Shown one piece after another: positions 15,233 through 23,020 of a DNA stretch of 29,240 nucleotides; position 1 is the stretch's first letter, and each line of letters begins with the position of its first letter. The stretch is taken from positions 1 to 29,240 of the IMG/VR virus record IMGVR_UViG_3300037508_002095. One strand, 5' to 3'. A program made the translations under genes and the position numbers. Under the pieces are notes generated by a model, which did no database searches, was not told the origin of the DNA, and saw only the letters and a list, made by a program, of their open reading frames with translations. The stretch is from a virus.

Positions 15233-16683
15233 GGCGCCATGTGCTCATTGCAGGCGGTGGTACGGCCGGTTGGTCGACTGCGGCGATCCTCTCAGCCAAC
15301 CCCGCACTGCATGTCACGGTGCTCGACCCAAGCACGATCCCGAGCATTGGCGTGGGTGAAAGTACGCTTCCCCACTTACACCTGGCCCATAAGGCGATGG
15401 CACTGCCAAGCCTGCAAACCGAGGCCTGGGCGCGCGCGGTCGATGCCACGGTGAAACTGGGGATTGCGTTTGAGGATTTCTATGAAAAGGGCGCACGCTG
15501 GTTACACCCCTTTTTAGATGCTGCCGATATCGATCGGATCCGATTGGGGGCGGCCCTTCGCGCAGGGGCGCTTGCGCAGGCGCCCGATCAGTGGGCCTTT
15601 GCTGCCGAGCACACCTGGGCAGGGGCCAAGCTTGAAGGGGGCTTTATCGAGCGAAGCACCTGGTTTGAGCGCTACCGGGTGGCTGCGCATGGCGGAGGCG
15701 GTGCCTTTCACATCGATGCCTTGAAGTACGCCGCGCTACTTAAACAAGAGGTGCTTGCGCGCGAGAACGTTCAGGTGCTTGATGCAACGATTGCTCAGGT
15801 GCACTGCGATGATCGTGGGGCGGTTTCAAGCATTCTTATCGATGCGGGTCATGCGCTTTGCGCTGATCTTTACATCGATTGCACAGGCTTTGCAGGCGTA
15901 CTGGCTCAAGCGGTGCAATCACCATGGGTCTCGGTGGCTGATCGCCTCCTTGTCGATCAGGCCTGGGTGGTGCAACTCCCCTTCGTGGACCCCGCCAGAC
16001 AGCGCATGAATCTGACCCACTGCCAGGGCTTGCCTGAGGGTTGGGTGTTTCATATTCCGCTTCAAAGCCGCATCGGCACGGGCTATATCCATGCAAGCCG
16101 CTATGTGGATACGGAGAAAGCGCAAGCCGATTTCATCTCGCACCTCACCCGACGCTGGGGCTATGCGCCCGAAGCGATCGAGCCGCGCCTTGTGCGCTTC
16201 AAGACGGGCTTTCGGCCCAAGCTGTGGCATCACAATGTGGTGGCCATCGGTTTGAGTGGCTTTTTTTGCGAGCCCATCGAAAGCACGGCCATAGCGTTGG
16301 GTCATTACGCTGCGATGCTTTTAGCGCAATACCTTCATGCAGCCCATGTGGCGCCCGATGCCTTGCGGGATCGCTATAACGCGGAGATGCGTGAGCAACA
16401 CGACGATGTGCTCGATTTTGTGCAAAGCCACTATCTATTAAGTGCTCGCACGGACAGTGCCTTTTGGCGTGACTATGGCCGCATGAGCAGGCCCGAAGCA
16501 CTTGAGCGCGTTATCAAAGCCTTTGAAGGTAACGATGAGGCGCTGATTGAGGATGCCGCCTTTCGTGACCTGATGCAGCGACGCTTTGGGATGTTCCATG
16601 GCTTCTCCTACGTCGCACTGCTGATGGGTCATGGGTTAAGACCAGGCTTGCCGTCTGCAGCCAAGCATCTTGCACTGGTATGA
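15226..16683 (+). CDS. Flavin-dependent tryptophan halogenase
   Basis: A 485-residue member of the PrnA/RebH-type family, which uses reduced FAD, oxygen and halide to halogenate tryptophan or related aromatic groups. Visible features are FAD-binding GGGTAGW (10-16), GVGESTLP (42-49), a Lys77 in DATVKLG that lines up with the catalytic Lys79 of PrnA, and FFCEPIES with Glu352 matching PrnA Glu346. The usual WxWxIP signature reads WVFHIP (273-278) and FxxPxxSxG reads with Ala at the end, so substrate or mechanism may differ. GAGG precedes the ATG. No flavin reductase is visible, so a host enzyme would supply FADH2. Codon/base use is GC-richer than the fibres (39 of 60 in 15241-15300, against 31 of 60 in 19141-19200). 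Viral halogenases are known from cyanophages. Confidence 0.9.
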   Translation: MVRRHVLIAGGGTAGWSTAAILSANPALHVTVLDPSTIPSIGVGESTLPHLHLAHKAMALPSLQTEAWARAVDATVKLGIAFEDFYEKGARWLHPFLDAADIDRIRLGAALRAGALAQAPDQWAFAAEHTWAGAKLEGGFIERSTWFERYRVAAHGGGGAFHIDALKYAALLKQEVLARENVQVLDATIAQVHCDDRGAVSSILIDAGHALCADLYIDCTGFAGVLAQAVQSPWVSVADRLLVDQAWVVQLPFVDPARQRMNLTHCQGLPEGWVFHIPLQSRIGTGYIHASRYVDTEKAQADFISHLTRRWGYAPEAIEPRLVRFKTGFRPKLWHHNVVAIGLSGFFCEPIESTAIALGHYAAMLLAQYLHAAHVAPDALRDRYNAEMREQHDDVLDFVQSHYLLSARTDSAFWRDYGRMSRPEALERVIKAFEGNDEALIEDAAFRDLMQRRFGMFHGFSYVALLMGHGLRPGLPSAAKHLALV

Positions 16684-16717
16684 ATTATCAAACCGTGCCT
16701 GGCTCAGCAGCCTAATC

Positions 16718-18412
16718 ATGGCCCTCATACGGATTGCAGGCTTTAGCGGTGAAGTGCAAGCCCTTCACCCAAGCTTACTTGCCGAGCATCAAGGCACGCT
16801 TAGTCGCAATCAACGTCCAGGCCGTGGTGATCTAAGAAGTTGGAACGCACCACAAACGGTAGCGAACGTTCCGATTGGACGCCAAAGCATGTATCGCATG
16901 GGACGCGATGTTGCATCAGACAGCACCTATTGGCTCTCTTGGGCGAGTGTTGTGCATGCCGTGCGAGGCTTTGATACAGGCGATACCACCGAGCGCACTT
17001 ACTATAGCGGTGATGGGGCACCGAAAGTGACCGATAACGTGATGGGCCTTGGTAGTGCACCTTCACCAACGTCAAACTATCCAATCGCATCAAGACCACT
17101 TGGACTACCGGCTCCCACTGCGGCCCTTAACGTTGCAACGCTAGCAGGTGGAACAGGGGAGCTTACTTCAAGCTATTACGTTTATACCTATGTGAACGAT
17201 TGGGGTTGGGAGAGTGCGCCAAGCCCCGTTAGTACGGAGAACAACCGACCTAGTGACGCCCACGCAACCCTTTCTGGCTTTGCACTACCGCCTGCAGGAA
17301 ACTACCAAATTAATCGCATGCGGATTTATCGCACAGCAACCGGATCAAGTGGTGCAACGGACTTTTTCTTTTTGCGTGAGATTGCAATCGGCACGCAAAG
17401 CACCACCGATGATTTGCGCGATCTTGGCGAAGTCTGCCCCACGGTTGCTTGGGCGATGCCGCCCGAGAACCTAACGCACTTAAGTGCACTCTGGAACGGC
17501 ATGCTTGCAGGGATATCGGGCAATCGCATTCGCTTTTGTGAACCCTATGTCGCTTATGCATGGCCAGAAAACTACGATGTGATTCCACCGGATTCAAAGC
17601 CCGTTGCACTGGGTGTTTTTGGTCAGCAACTCGTGGTGCTTACCAATGGCAGGCCCCTTGTGGTCTCTGGGTCAAGTCCTGATTCGCTTGATCAACAACT
17701 CATTGATCTGCCTCAAGCCTGTATTGCGCCACGCTCGGTCGTCAGTATGGGCTCAGGGGTTGCCTGGGCTTCAGACGATGGTCTATGTTGGCTTGGGAGC
17801 GGGGGTGCGAGGCTTTTAACAGCAGGCGTTTTAACGCGCGCTGATTGGCAGGCATTAAAGCCAGCAAGCATCATGGGTGCTTACTACGAGGGACTCTATC
17901 TGGGCAGCTTTGATGACGGCTCGGGTCGTCGAGGCTTTTTAATCGATCCAGCATCAAGTACGGGCGTGTACTTTTTTGATCTAGCTTTTAGCGCCCTTTA
18001 TGTCGATCCGATTCAAGATCAACTCTATGGGCTTTCAGGCGTCAATGTTCAACGCTTTGATGGCAGCCAAACGCCACTGACTTATCGCTTTCGCTCCAAA
18101 GTGTTTCGAGCGCCGCAGCCCATTAGCTTTTCATGCCTGGAAGTACAAGCCGATGCGTATCCGGTAACGATAAAGGTCGATGCGCTTGATCTGCCTTCAG
18201 CAACGATCCAACGTTTGACGCAAAGCCTTGGCAGCCGTGTTTCAGCACCTACCCCAACGTCGCTACGCTACACCGTCGCGGTACCTGGCCCAGAGGCACA
18301 ACGACTACCTGCAGGCTTTATGGCCCAGCATTGGCAAGTAGAACTTGAAGGGACAGCGCCCGTGCAGTCGATTGCACTTGCTTCAAGTGTGGAAGAGCTC
18401 GCTCAGGTCTAG
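16718..18412 (+). CDS. Tail nozzle / hub-like protein
   Basis: A 564-residue protein that begins MALIRIAGFSGEVQALHPSLLAE, the characteristic start of podovirus nozzle proteins, with a YYVYTYVNDWGWESAPSP motif around residues 152-170. The long middle has repeated beta-strand blades (Q..VVLTNGRPLVVSGSSP, GSGVAWASDDGLCWLG) suggestive of a beta-propeller, as in P22 gp10 or T7 gp12-type nozzles. I place the start at 16718 because the longer reading frame begins with TTG inside the halogenase end. It forms the distal tail tube. Confidence 0.6.
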   Translation: MALIRIAGFSGEVQALHPSLLAEHQGTLSRNQRPGRGDLRSWNAPQTVANVPIGRQSMYRMGRDVASDSTYWLSWASVVHAVRGFDTGDTTERTYYSGDGAPKVTDNVMGLGSAPSPTSNYPIASRPLGLPAPTAALNVATLAGGTGELTSSYYVYTYVNDWGWESAPSPVSTENNRPSDAHATLSGFALPPAGNYQINRMRIYRTATGSSGATDFFFLREIAIGTQSTTDDLRDLGEVCPTVAWAMPPENLTHLSALWNGMLAGISGNRIRFCEPYVAYAWPENYDVIPPDSKPVALGVFGQQLVVLTNGRPLVVSGSSPDSLDQQLIDLPQACIAPRSVVSMGSGVAWASDDGLCWLGSGGARLLTAGVLTRADWQALKPASIMGAYYEGLYLGSFDDGSGRRGFLIDPASSTGVYFFDLAFSALYVDPIQDQLYGLSGVNVQRFDGSQTPLTYRFRSKVFRAPQPISFSCLEVQADAYPVTIKVDALDLPSATIQRLTQSLGSRVSAPTPTSLRYTVAVPGPEAQRLPAGFMAQHWQVELEGTAPVQSIALASSVEELAQV

Positions 18413-18426
18413 CAAGGTACCGACCT

Positions 18427-20646
18427 ATGAATCAACGTACGGATTTGCCCGCAACCACAGCACCTAATTTTTCGCAGCGTGTGCGTGAGACGTTGATGAC
18501 TTATTTGGGAAGGCAAGGCGATCCGCTTGATCGGGGACTTACGATTCGTGATCTTGTTGATGCAGGGATTGTGACGCTTAAAAAAGGTTTTCAGTGGTCA
18601 GCCAAAGATAGTCCCCCCATTGAATTAAAACCCACCCAAGAACCCCTAGATCGCTCACCACCACCTATACCGACTGGCTTTAAGGTAAGTGCTGCCATAA
18701 GCCATGTGTTGGTTGAGCATCACCTTCCAACCTACACCCAAGGTCATGGGCATTTGCGCACCCATCTTTTTGGCATTGCCGTCCATGACAATGACCCTTT
18801 GCCGAGTTTTGCGCAAGCCAAAGAGCTTTCTCAATTTTCGGGTGCTGTCTTTGCACTTGCTTCGAACCCGGCAACGACCTGGCGGCTTTGGATCACATGG
18901 GAAAGTGTTGATGGGGTGCAGTCGCAACCAGCAGGGAGCACGAACGGGCTTCAAGCGCGCACGGGTGAAGATGTTCAAGCGTTACTTGAAGTGCTGCAAG
19001 GCTCGATTACAGAAACTGAGTTGTTTCAAAGTCTAGGCCAACGCATTGATTTGATTGATGATCCAACCTCAGGGCTTGTTACGCGTGTGAATGGGTTGCT
19101 TGCGACCTATGGCGATACCACCGCATCAGCCACCAACGCGGCGCTTGCAAGTGCCAGTGCTGCTGATGCCATTGCAGCAAAAACCGCTTCACTTTTAGCT
19201 GCAAGCGGTGCTCAAACGGCTAAAGACGCTGCTGAACTTGCCAACACAAACGCACAAAGTGCAGCAGGCAGTGCATCAACCTCAGCGACAGCCGCTTCTC
19301 AATCTGCAACAAGCGCTGAAGGCGCTGCCTCCCAAGCAGCAATAAGTGCAACGACTGCTTCCCAAGCGGCAAGTAATGCTGGGGGCTCAGCTAACGCGGC
19401 AGCAAGCGCAGCCTCGAATGCTTCAAGTTATGCCACGAGTGCCGAAGTGGCATCGACTGCTGCCAACGCTGCCAAGGTCGCGTCCCAATCAGCACGCGAT
19501 AACGCAGCGCTTTCTGCAAGCGCTGCAGCTACATCGGCAAGTAGTGCAAGCACCAAAGCGACAGAAGCTGGGCAATCGGCGATCAGTGCAAACAATGCAG
19601 CAACGCAAGCCTCAACGAGTGAAGCCAACGCATCTAGCTATAAAAATCAAGCATCGGTTTCTGCAACCCATGCTGCAAACGCGGCTGCTGCAGCAGCACA
19701 GGACTACAGCGCAGTCACGGCAAGGCTTAATACTGCAGGGGGCAGTGGCGTTACGGTTGAGCAATCGTTATCGGCTTCTGCCTCAAGCATCACAGGTCTT
19801 AAGGGTCAGTACACCGTTAAGATCGATGCCAATGGGTATGTGGCAGGCTTTGGGCTTGCATCAACGGAAGTGAATGGGGCAACGGTTTCAGACTTTATTG
19901 TTCGCGCCGATCGCTTCTCAATTGCCAATCCAGACGGACCAGCGCTTCCCCCCATCGTTCCTTTTAGCGTAACAACCAGCGCGCAGACCATTAATGGCGT
20001 TTCGGTTCCTGCTGGTGTTTATATCGAGAGTAGCTATATTAAGAACGGCACGATCACCAATGCAAAAATCGCTGATGCTGCCATTGATAATGCGAAGATC
20101 GCAAGCCTTAGTGCCGATAAGATCAATGCAGGCACCCTCAGTGCCGATCGGATCTCAGCGGGTTCGCTTGATGCCAAGATTGCAAACCTAAGTGCTGCGG
20201 TGATTGGCTCGGGAACACTTGATGCAGCAAGGATTGGTCAGGCGAGTATTACAACGGCCAAGATTGCCGATGCTGCCATTGATACGCTTCGCATCAAGGG
20301 TAATGCAGTCACGATTCCCGTGATGGCCTCTGGCACGCAGGTGGTCTTTACAAGCCTTGATATGAATTTACCGGTGTCATCCCCTGTGATGCTATGGATG
20401 GCCATGAAGTGGTCATCAGGTGTTATTGGTCCGTTGCCGTTAACAGACGCAGGGATTGGCTATTCGCTTAATGGCCAATTTACCTGGCTCTACCGGCTGG
20501 CAAGTTATAACCCCAATACTAGTCAGCAACTGGTGTGCGTGGCGCACTTCACGCCGCCCGCCAACACCCCGATTACCTTCGCAGGGGGTGCGGCCAACGG
20601 CGCATACTACGACATCATCTTGCTTGCCATAGGAGCGATGCGATGA
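18427..20646 (+). CDS. Long tail fibre with gpJ-type DUF1983 segment
   Basis: A 739-residue fibre. Order: an N-terminal domain with TFRVRET-like helix and beta-rich part (1-215); a very long Ala/Ser/Thr/Asn helical stretch (about 225-431) with few hydrophobics, typical of fibre shafts; a segment ITGLKGQYTVKIDANGYVAGFGL...SDFIVRADRFSI (447-503) that matches the DUF1983 region of lambda tip protein gpJ; repeats KIADAAID..KI and LSADKINAGTLSADRI (537-624); and a C-terminal beta domain (640-739), probably receptor-binding. AAGG precedes the ATG. The stop overlaps the chaperone start (ATGA). Confidence 0.75.
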   Translation: MNQRTDLPATTAPNFSQRVRETLMTYLGRQGDPLDRGLTIRDLVDAGIVTLKKGFQWSAKDSPPIELKPTQEPLDRSPPPIPTGFKVSAAISHVLVEHHLPTYTQGHGHLRTHLFGIAVHDNDPLPSFAQAKELSQFSGAVFALASNPATTWRLWITWESVDGVQSQPAGSTNGLQARTGEDVQALLEVLQGSITETELFQSLGQRIDLIDDPTSGLVTRVNGLLATYGDTTASATNAALASASAADAIAAKTASLLAASGAQTAKDAAELANTNAQSAAGSASTSATAASQSATSAEGAASQAAISATTASQAASNAGGSANAAASAASNASSYATSAEVASTAANAAKVASQSARDNAALSASAAATSASSASTKATEAGQSAISANNAATQASTSEANASSYKNQASVSATHAANAAAAAAQDYSAVTARLNTAGGSGVTVEQSLSASASSITGLKGQYTVKIDANGYVAGFGLASTEVNGATVSDFIVRADRFSIANPDGPALPPIVPFSVTTSAQTINGVSVPAGVYIESSYIKNGTITNAKIADAAIDNAKIASLSADKINAGTLSADRISAGSLDAKIANLSAAVIGSGTLDAARIGQASITTAKIADAAIDTLRIKGNAVTIPVMASGTQVVFTSLDMNLPVSSPVMLWMAMKWSSGVIGPLPLTDAGIGYSLNGQFTWLYRLASYNPNTSQQLVCVAHFTPPANTPITFAGGAANGAYYDIILLAIGAMR

Positions 20647-21137
20647 GCGATGCTATGAATGACGTAACGACCAAAGAAAGATCGCAGCAACCCCAAAGTG
20701 TTGTTTTTTATGATGATCAGGGATGTATTCGCTTTGCCTTTGTGGGCACAAGTGCGCAGTGTGAGGATCAACCAACGCCTGCGGGCCTTCTAAGACTTGA
20801 CTGCGATCGGCCCATCGTTGCCTTTTCGTCCTATGTGCAAGACGGTGAGGTGATCGATAAAGGCGATGCGCCAGGTCCCATGATGCGGTTTGATTATGGG
20901 CAAAAGGCTTGGGTGCAGGATGAAGCGCTTGCTTGGTGGATGGTGCGCCAGGTGCGCGATGAAAAGCTTAAAAGCTCAGACTGGACCGATACGATGTCTG
21001 CCATCGACCGATTAGGGGTTGAGCGATTCAACGCCTGGCAGCAATACAGGCAAGCACTTCGTGATGTACCGATGCAGGGTGATCCTTATGCGGTAGTTTG
21101 GCCAGTGCAACCAGGTGGCGAGGCGTTATCGACCTAG
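20643..21137 (+). CDS. Phage tail assembly chaperone
   Basis: A 164-residue protein. The C-terminal half reads LKSSDWTDTMSAIDRLGVERFNAWQQYRQALRDVP..GDPYAVVWPVQP, the pattern of the phage tail assembly chaperone family (PF16778 type). These proteins help fold or attach fibres. The start overlaps the fibre stop (ATGA) and has AGGAG before it. Its partner is the fibre just upstream. Confidence 0.75.
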   Translation: MSDAMNDVTTKERSQQPQSVVFYDDQGCIRFAFVGTSAQCEDQPTPAGLLRLDCDRPIVAFSSYVQDGEVIDKGDAPGPMMRFDYGQKAWVQDEALAWWMVRQVRDEKLKSSDWTDTMSAIDRLGVERFNAWQQYRQALRDVPMQGDPYAVVWPVQPGGEALST

Positions 21138-21290
21138 CGAGCGTGCGATGTCATCCCAAATCACGATGATAAGCACTACGAATTCGAATCCAAGATAGAT
21201 CAAAAAGTTGCGCCTGCGGCGTCTCTTTTTGGCTTCGCGAATGAGCTTGGCATCATTTGGCGTTTGGTTAGAAGGGTTGGAATCGTTCAA
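21126..21290 (-). CDS. Small basic single-pass membrane protein
   Basis: A 54-residue reading frame on the reverse strand with a TTG start. It has a polar N-terminus (LNDSNPSNQTPNDAK), a strongly basic stretch KKRRRRR, then a hydrophobic segment FLIYLGFEFVVLIIVIW and a short charged end. The positive-inside rule predicts the N-terminus in the cytoplasm. The TTG is 18 bases past the stop of the DUF1272 gene, suggesting one operon. It overlaps the end of the chaperone gene by 12 bases, tail to tail. No family recognised. No ATG/GTG start and no clear ribosome site lower confidence. Confidence 0.5.
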   Translation of the reverse strand: MNDSNPSNQTPNDAKLIREAKKRRRRRNFLIYLGFEFVVLIIVIWDDIARSLGR

Positions 21291-21308
21291 GAGTTAACCC
21301 ATTGAGGG

Positions 21309-21557
21309 CTAGGCAATTTTTTGGCAACCCTGCTGTTTAAGCTTCCTATCGATCGATGCGGGATATTTAGCAAGCTTATCTGCGGGTCTGCGAGGCCTCG
21401 CTACAAGTTCACCGCCACAATTAGGACAGCGGTGTTGCAACACCGCTTGAGCGCAATCAGCGCAAAATGTGCATTCAAAGGAACAGATCCGGGCATCGGT
21501 GGTTTCAGGTGGCAGATCTTTATCGCAACACTCACAATTGGGCCGAAGCTGGAGCAT
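21309..21557 (-). CDS. DUF1272 zinc-ribbon-type protein
   Basis: An 82-residue Cys-rich protein, MLQLRPNCECCDKDLPP, ICSFECTFCADCA and HRCPNCGGELV: nine Cys in paired C-x-C/CxxC patterns, as in the DUF1272 family, so it should bind zinc. Function of the family is unknown. AGGGGA precedes the ATG. It is widespread in proteobacterial chromosomes and unusual in phage virion operons, so it is likely cargo. Confidence 0.85.
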   Translation of the reverse strand: MLQLRPNCECCDKDLPPETTDARICSFECTFCADCAQAVLQHRCPNCGGELVARPRRPADKLAKYPASIDRKLKQQGCQKIA

Positions 21558-21976
21558 TCATTTATCCCCTGATAGTGGTAACGTTGCGGGAGCTTATCAC
21601 CGGCAGGCGGTTTGGCTTGATTCGAGTGATCGTCTGATTGCCCTTGGAGCGTTTGCTCATGAGGTAGGGCGCCGGTGTGAGACTAAGCCCGACGCTCACC
21701 CAGACTGATGGCATTCGATTAAACGTTATCGAGTCGATGACAAATCGCCGTAAGCATACTTGTACTGTGTGAAATGCCGGTGCGGATGTTGTAGACACCC
21801 CTCTCCATGTACTTGCCGGTTCACTAGCCTGGCAGATGTGAGCGTGCGCTGGTTTTGCAGGACCGAGTGGGGGCCTTGAAGCGTTCTGCATCTCCTGTAG
21901 GCCGTGACGGAAAGCACGGAATCTGCCTTACTTTCCAAGGCGCAGCGGGCGTAAGAGTGCTCGCTGCGCGCCCCTT
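21558..21976. other. Non-coding stretch with structured-RNA element copy A
   Basis: No convincing gene. It contains the first copy of the duplicated element (21901-21969), preceded by CTGGCAGATG (21829-21838), also present near the second copy. A 109-codon open frame on the reverse strand (21562-21891) crosses the region but its composition does not look like a protein. Confidence 0.5.
21901..21969 (+). ncRNA. Candidate pseudoknot-plus-hairpin RNA, copy A
   Basis: A 37-base block (21901-21937), identical to one at 22583-22619, can form stem CCGTG/CACGG with loop ACGGAAAG; the GGAAAG of that loop can pair with CTTTCC at 21931-21936, giving an H-type pseudoknot. Directly after it is a second hairpin, GCGCAGCG (21940-21947) with CGCTGCGC (21962-21969), loop 14 bases. 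A G-U pair at the base of the loop in both copies suggests the plus strand is the RNA. It starts 8 bases past the (reverse) stop of the following gene. Function unknown. Confidence 0.5.
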
Positions 21977-22279
21977 CTAGGTATTAAAGAATTGCCAGCC
22001 AAGTGCATTTACTGTTGCTTCGAGTGAATCAAGGACTACACGCTCTGCGGCATCACCGAATGCTAAATAAGGCCCAAGCTGATGATCGTATGGGGTAACT
22101 ATCAGGCAGCTTGCCTGGAAGCGAGCCGAGACTAAGGGTTTTGGAGGCGTTTCAAGGTTGATCTGAGTCAGCTTGATCTTGGATTTGAACTTGAAAAGCC
22201 GCCGTTGAACAATTCTTCGTAATTGTTGTCCATCAGCTTTCTCTGACAAATCGGTATTGAACTGAATGATGATTTGCAT
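21977..22279 (-). CDS. Hypothetical 100-residue protein, paralogue A
   Basis: A 100-residue protein (MQIIIQFNTDLSEKADGQQ...) with a basic helix (QLRRIVQRRLFKFKSK) and beta-type strands. It aligns along its length, at low identity, with the protein at 22662-22964: both begin MQI, have QLR..VQ..L..F and similar later strands, and both have exactly 100 codons. I chose the ATG at 22279 because it gives this matching start; an in-frame start at 22315 would add 12 residues. Pattern loosely recalls ribosome hibernation (HPF/RaiA) proteins, but that is not shown. Confidence 0.5.
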   Translation of the reverse strand: MQIIIQFNTDLSEKADGQQLRRIVQRRLFKFKSKIKLTQINLETPPKPLVSARFQASCLIVTPYDHQLGPYLAFGDAAERVVLDSLEATVNALGWQFFNT

Positions 22280-22582
22280 GAAAAGCGCTGTGCATTTGAC
22301 TTTGACATTGACCAACCGCGTTGGTCTTGATGTGTTTTAAGAGGAAGTTGCCAATTACCATCCCAGCAACTGTGCAGTGCTTGGGAGAAGCAAAAGCTTT
22401 TATCCCGATCGAGACGTCGCGCTGAGGAAAGACCGTATTTTTTGCATGGACAGTACCAAACCGAGCGTACCTGAGACACACTTCGAGGGCACCAAACGTA
22501 ACGAGTTGGCGGTACGCTGGCAGATGCTAATCCTGACCACTTCGTGCTTGCTGGTGCATCGTCTTAAGCAGGCACCTCCTTT
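22280..22582. other. Spacer between the two paralogous units
   Basis: I see no gene here. It contains CTGGCAGATG (22517-22526), shared with the other unit, and CACCTCCTT (on plus), which reads AAGGAGGTG on the reverse strand. A plus-strand frame of 70 codons (22377-22589) has no gene-like features. Confidence 0.4.
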
Positions 22583-22651
22583 GCCGTGACGGAAAGCACG
22601 GAATCTGCCTTACTTTCCACCGCACCGAGGGTCTTCGTAGTCTCTCGGTGC
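22583..22651 (+). ncRNA. Candidate pseudoknot-plus-hairpin RNA, copy B
   Basis: Second copy of the element. The first 37 bases (22583-22619) are identical to copy A. The second hairpin is GCACCGAG (22622-22629) with CTCGGTGC (22644-22651), loop 14 bases. Compared with copy A, stem positions 3, 5 and 7 differ and each is compensated in the partner strand (G-C to A-U, A-U to C-G, C-G to A-U). This is direct covariation support for a base-paired structure. Confidence 0.55.
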
Positions 22652-22661
22652 ACCCCACCAC

Positions 22662-22964
22662 CTAGGGCTCTTTGGGCTGGCGCTTAAGGCGCTCTATAAC
22701 ATCACGAAGCGCTTCTTCAAGCGCAAACACAGCACTTGCCCCTTTGCCATGAAAGGTTCCGGTTGCAAAGCCCGAACGTGTCCCGATGCGACAGGTGACC
22801 TCAAAGCTCGCATTGGATGTTGCCGAGGTCGACTTGAAAACAGACACAACAACAAACTGGACCTCGTCTTCAAAGGCGCGAAGTTTTTGTTGCACGACTG
22901 CACGCAGCTGTGAGCCACTTGTCGCACTTGTCAGCGTCGCGGATTGCTCAACAGTAATTTGCAT
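22662..22964 (-). CDS. Hypothetical 100-residue protein, paralogue B
   Basis: A 100-residue protein: MQITVEQSATLTSATSGSQ, QLRAVVQQKLRAFEDEVQF, strands VVVSVFKST and ASFEVTCRIG, then a helix SAVFALEEALRDVIERLKRQ. Distant resemblance in layout to ribosome hibernation factors (HPF/RaiA); no catalytic motif. Paralogue of 21977-22279, with starts 685 bases apart and the RNA-like elements 682 apart, so gene plus element was duplicated as a unit. Stop lies 11 bases from element copy B. Confidence 0.6.
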   Translation of the reverse strand: MQITVEQSATLTSATSGSQLRAVVQQKLRAFEDEVQFVVVSVFKSTSATSNASFEVTCRIGTRSGFATGTFHGKGASAVFALEEALRDVIERLKRQPKEP

Positions 22965-22998
22965 GGTCAGGCCTTAGGTTTAGCACTGCTACCTTACC

Positions 22999-23010
22999 CC
23001 AAGCATGGCA
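22999..23010 (+). promoter_or_regulatory. CCAAGCATGGCA element, copy 4
   Basis: Exact 12-mer ending ten bases before the GNAT start at 23021, the first plus-strand gene after the reverse-strand block. Also close to the reverse-strand gene at 22964, so it could serve either. Confidence 0.45.
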
Positions 23011-23020
23011 ATGTGAGCGA

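Noticed and set aside
16670-16717. TTG start extending the nozzle protein by 16 residues
   Set aside because: The family typically starts at MALIR-x-x-GFSGE, matching ATG 16718.
21562-21891. 109-codon reverse-strand frame
   Set aside because: Composition not protein-like and it crosses a likely non-coding region; the AGGAG before its ATG is too close and belongs to the repeated unit.
22529-22558. Ten-codon peptide frame on the reverse strand after a strong AAAGGAGGTG
   Set aside because: Spacing to its ATG is about 14 bases and the other copy of the unit does not preserve it.
21901-22651. Integron gene cassettes with attC sites
   Set aside because: The gene-plus-hairpin layout is similar, but no GTTRRRY/RYYYAAC core sites are present at the ends of the element.
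21901-22651. CRISPR array
   Set aside because: Only two repeat copies 682 bases apart with genes between them.
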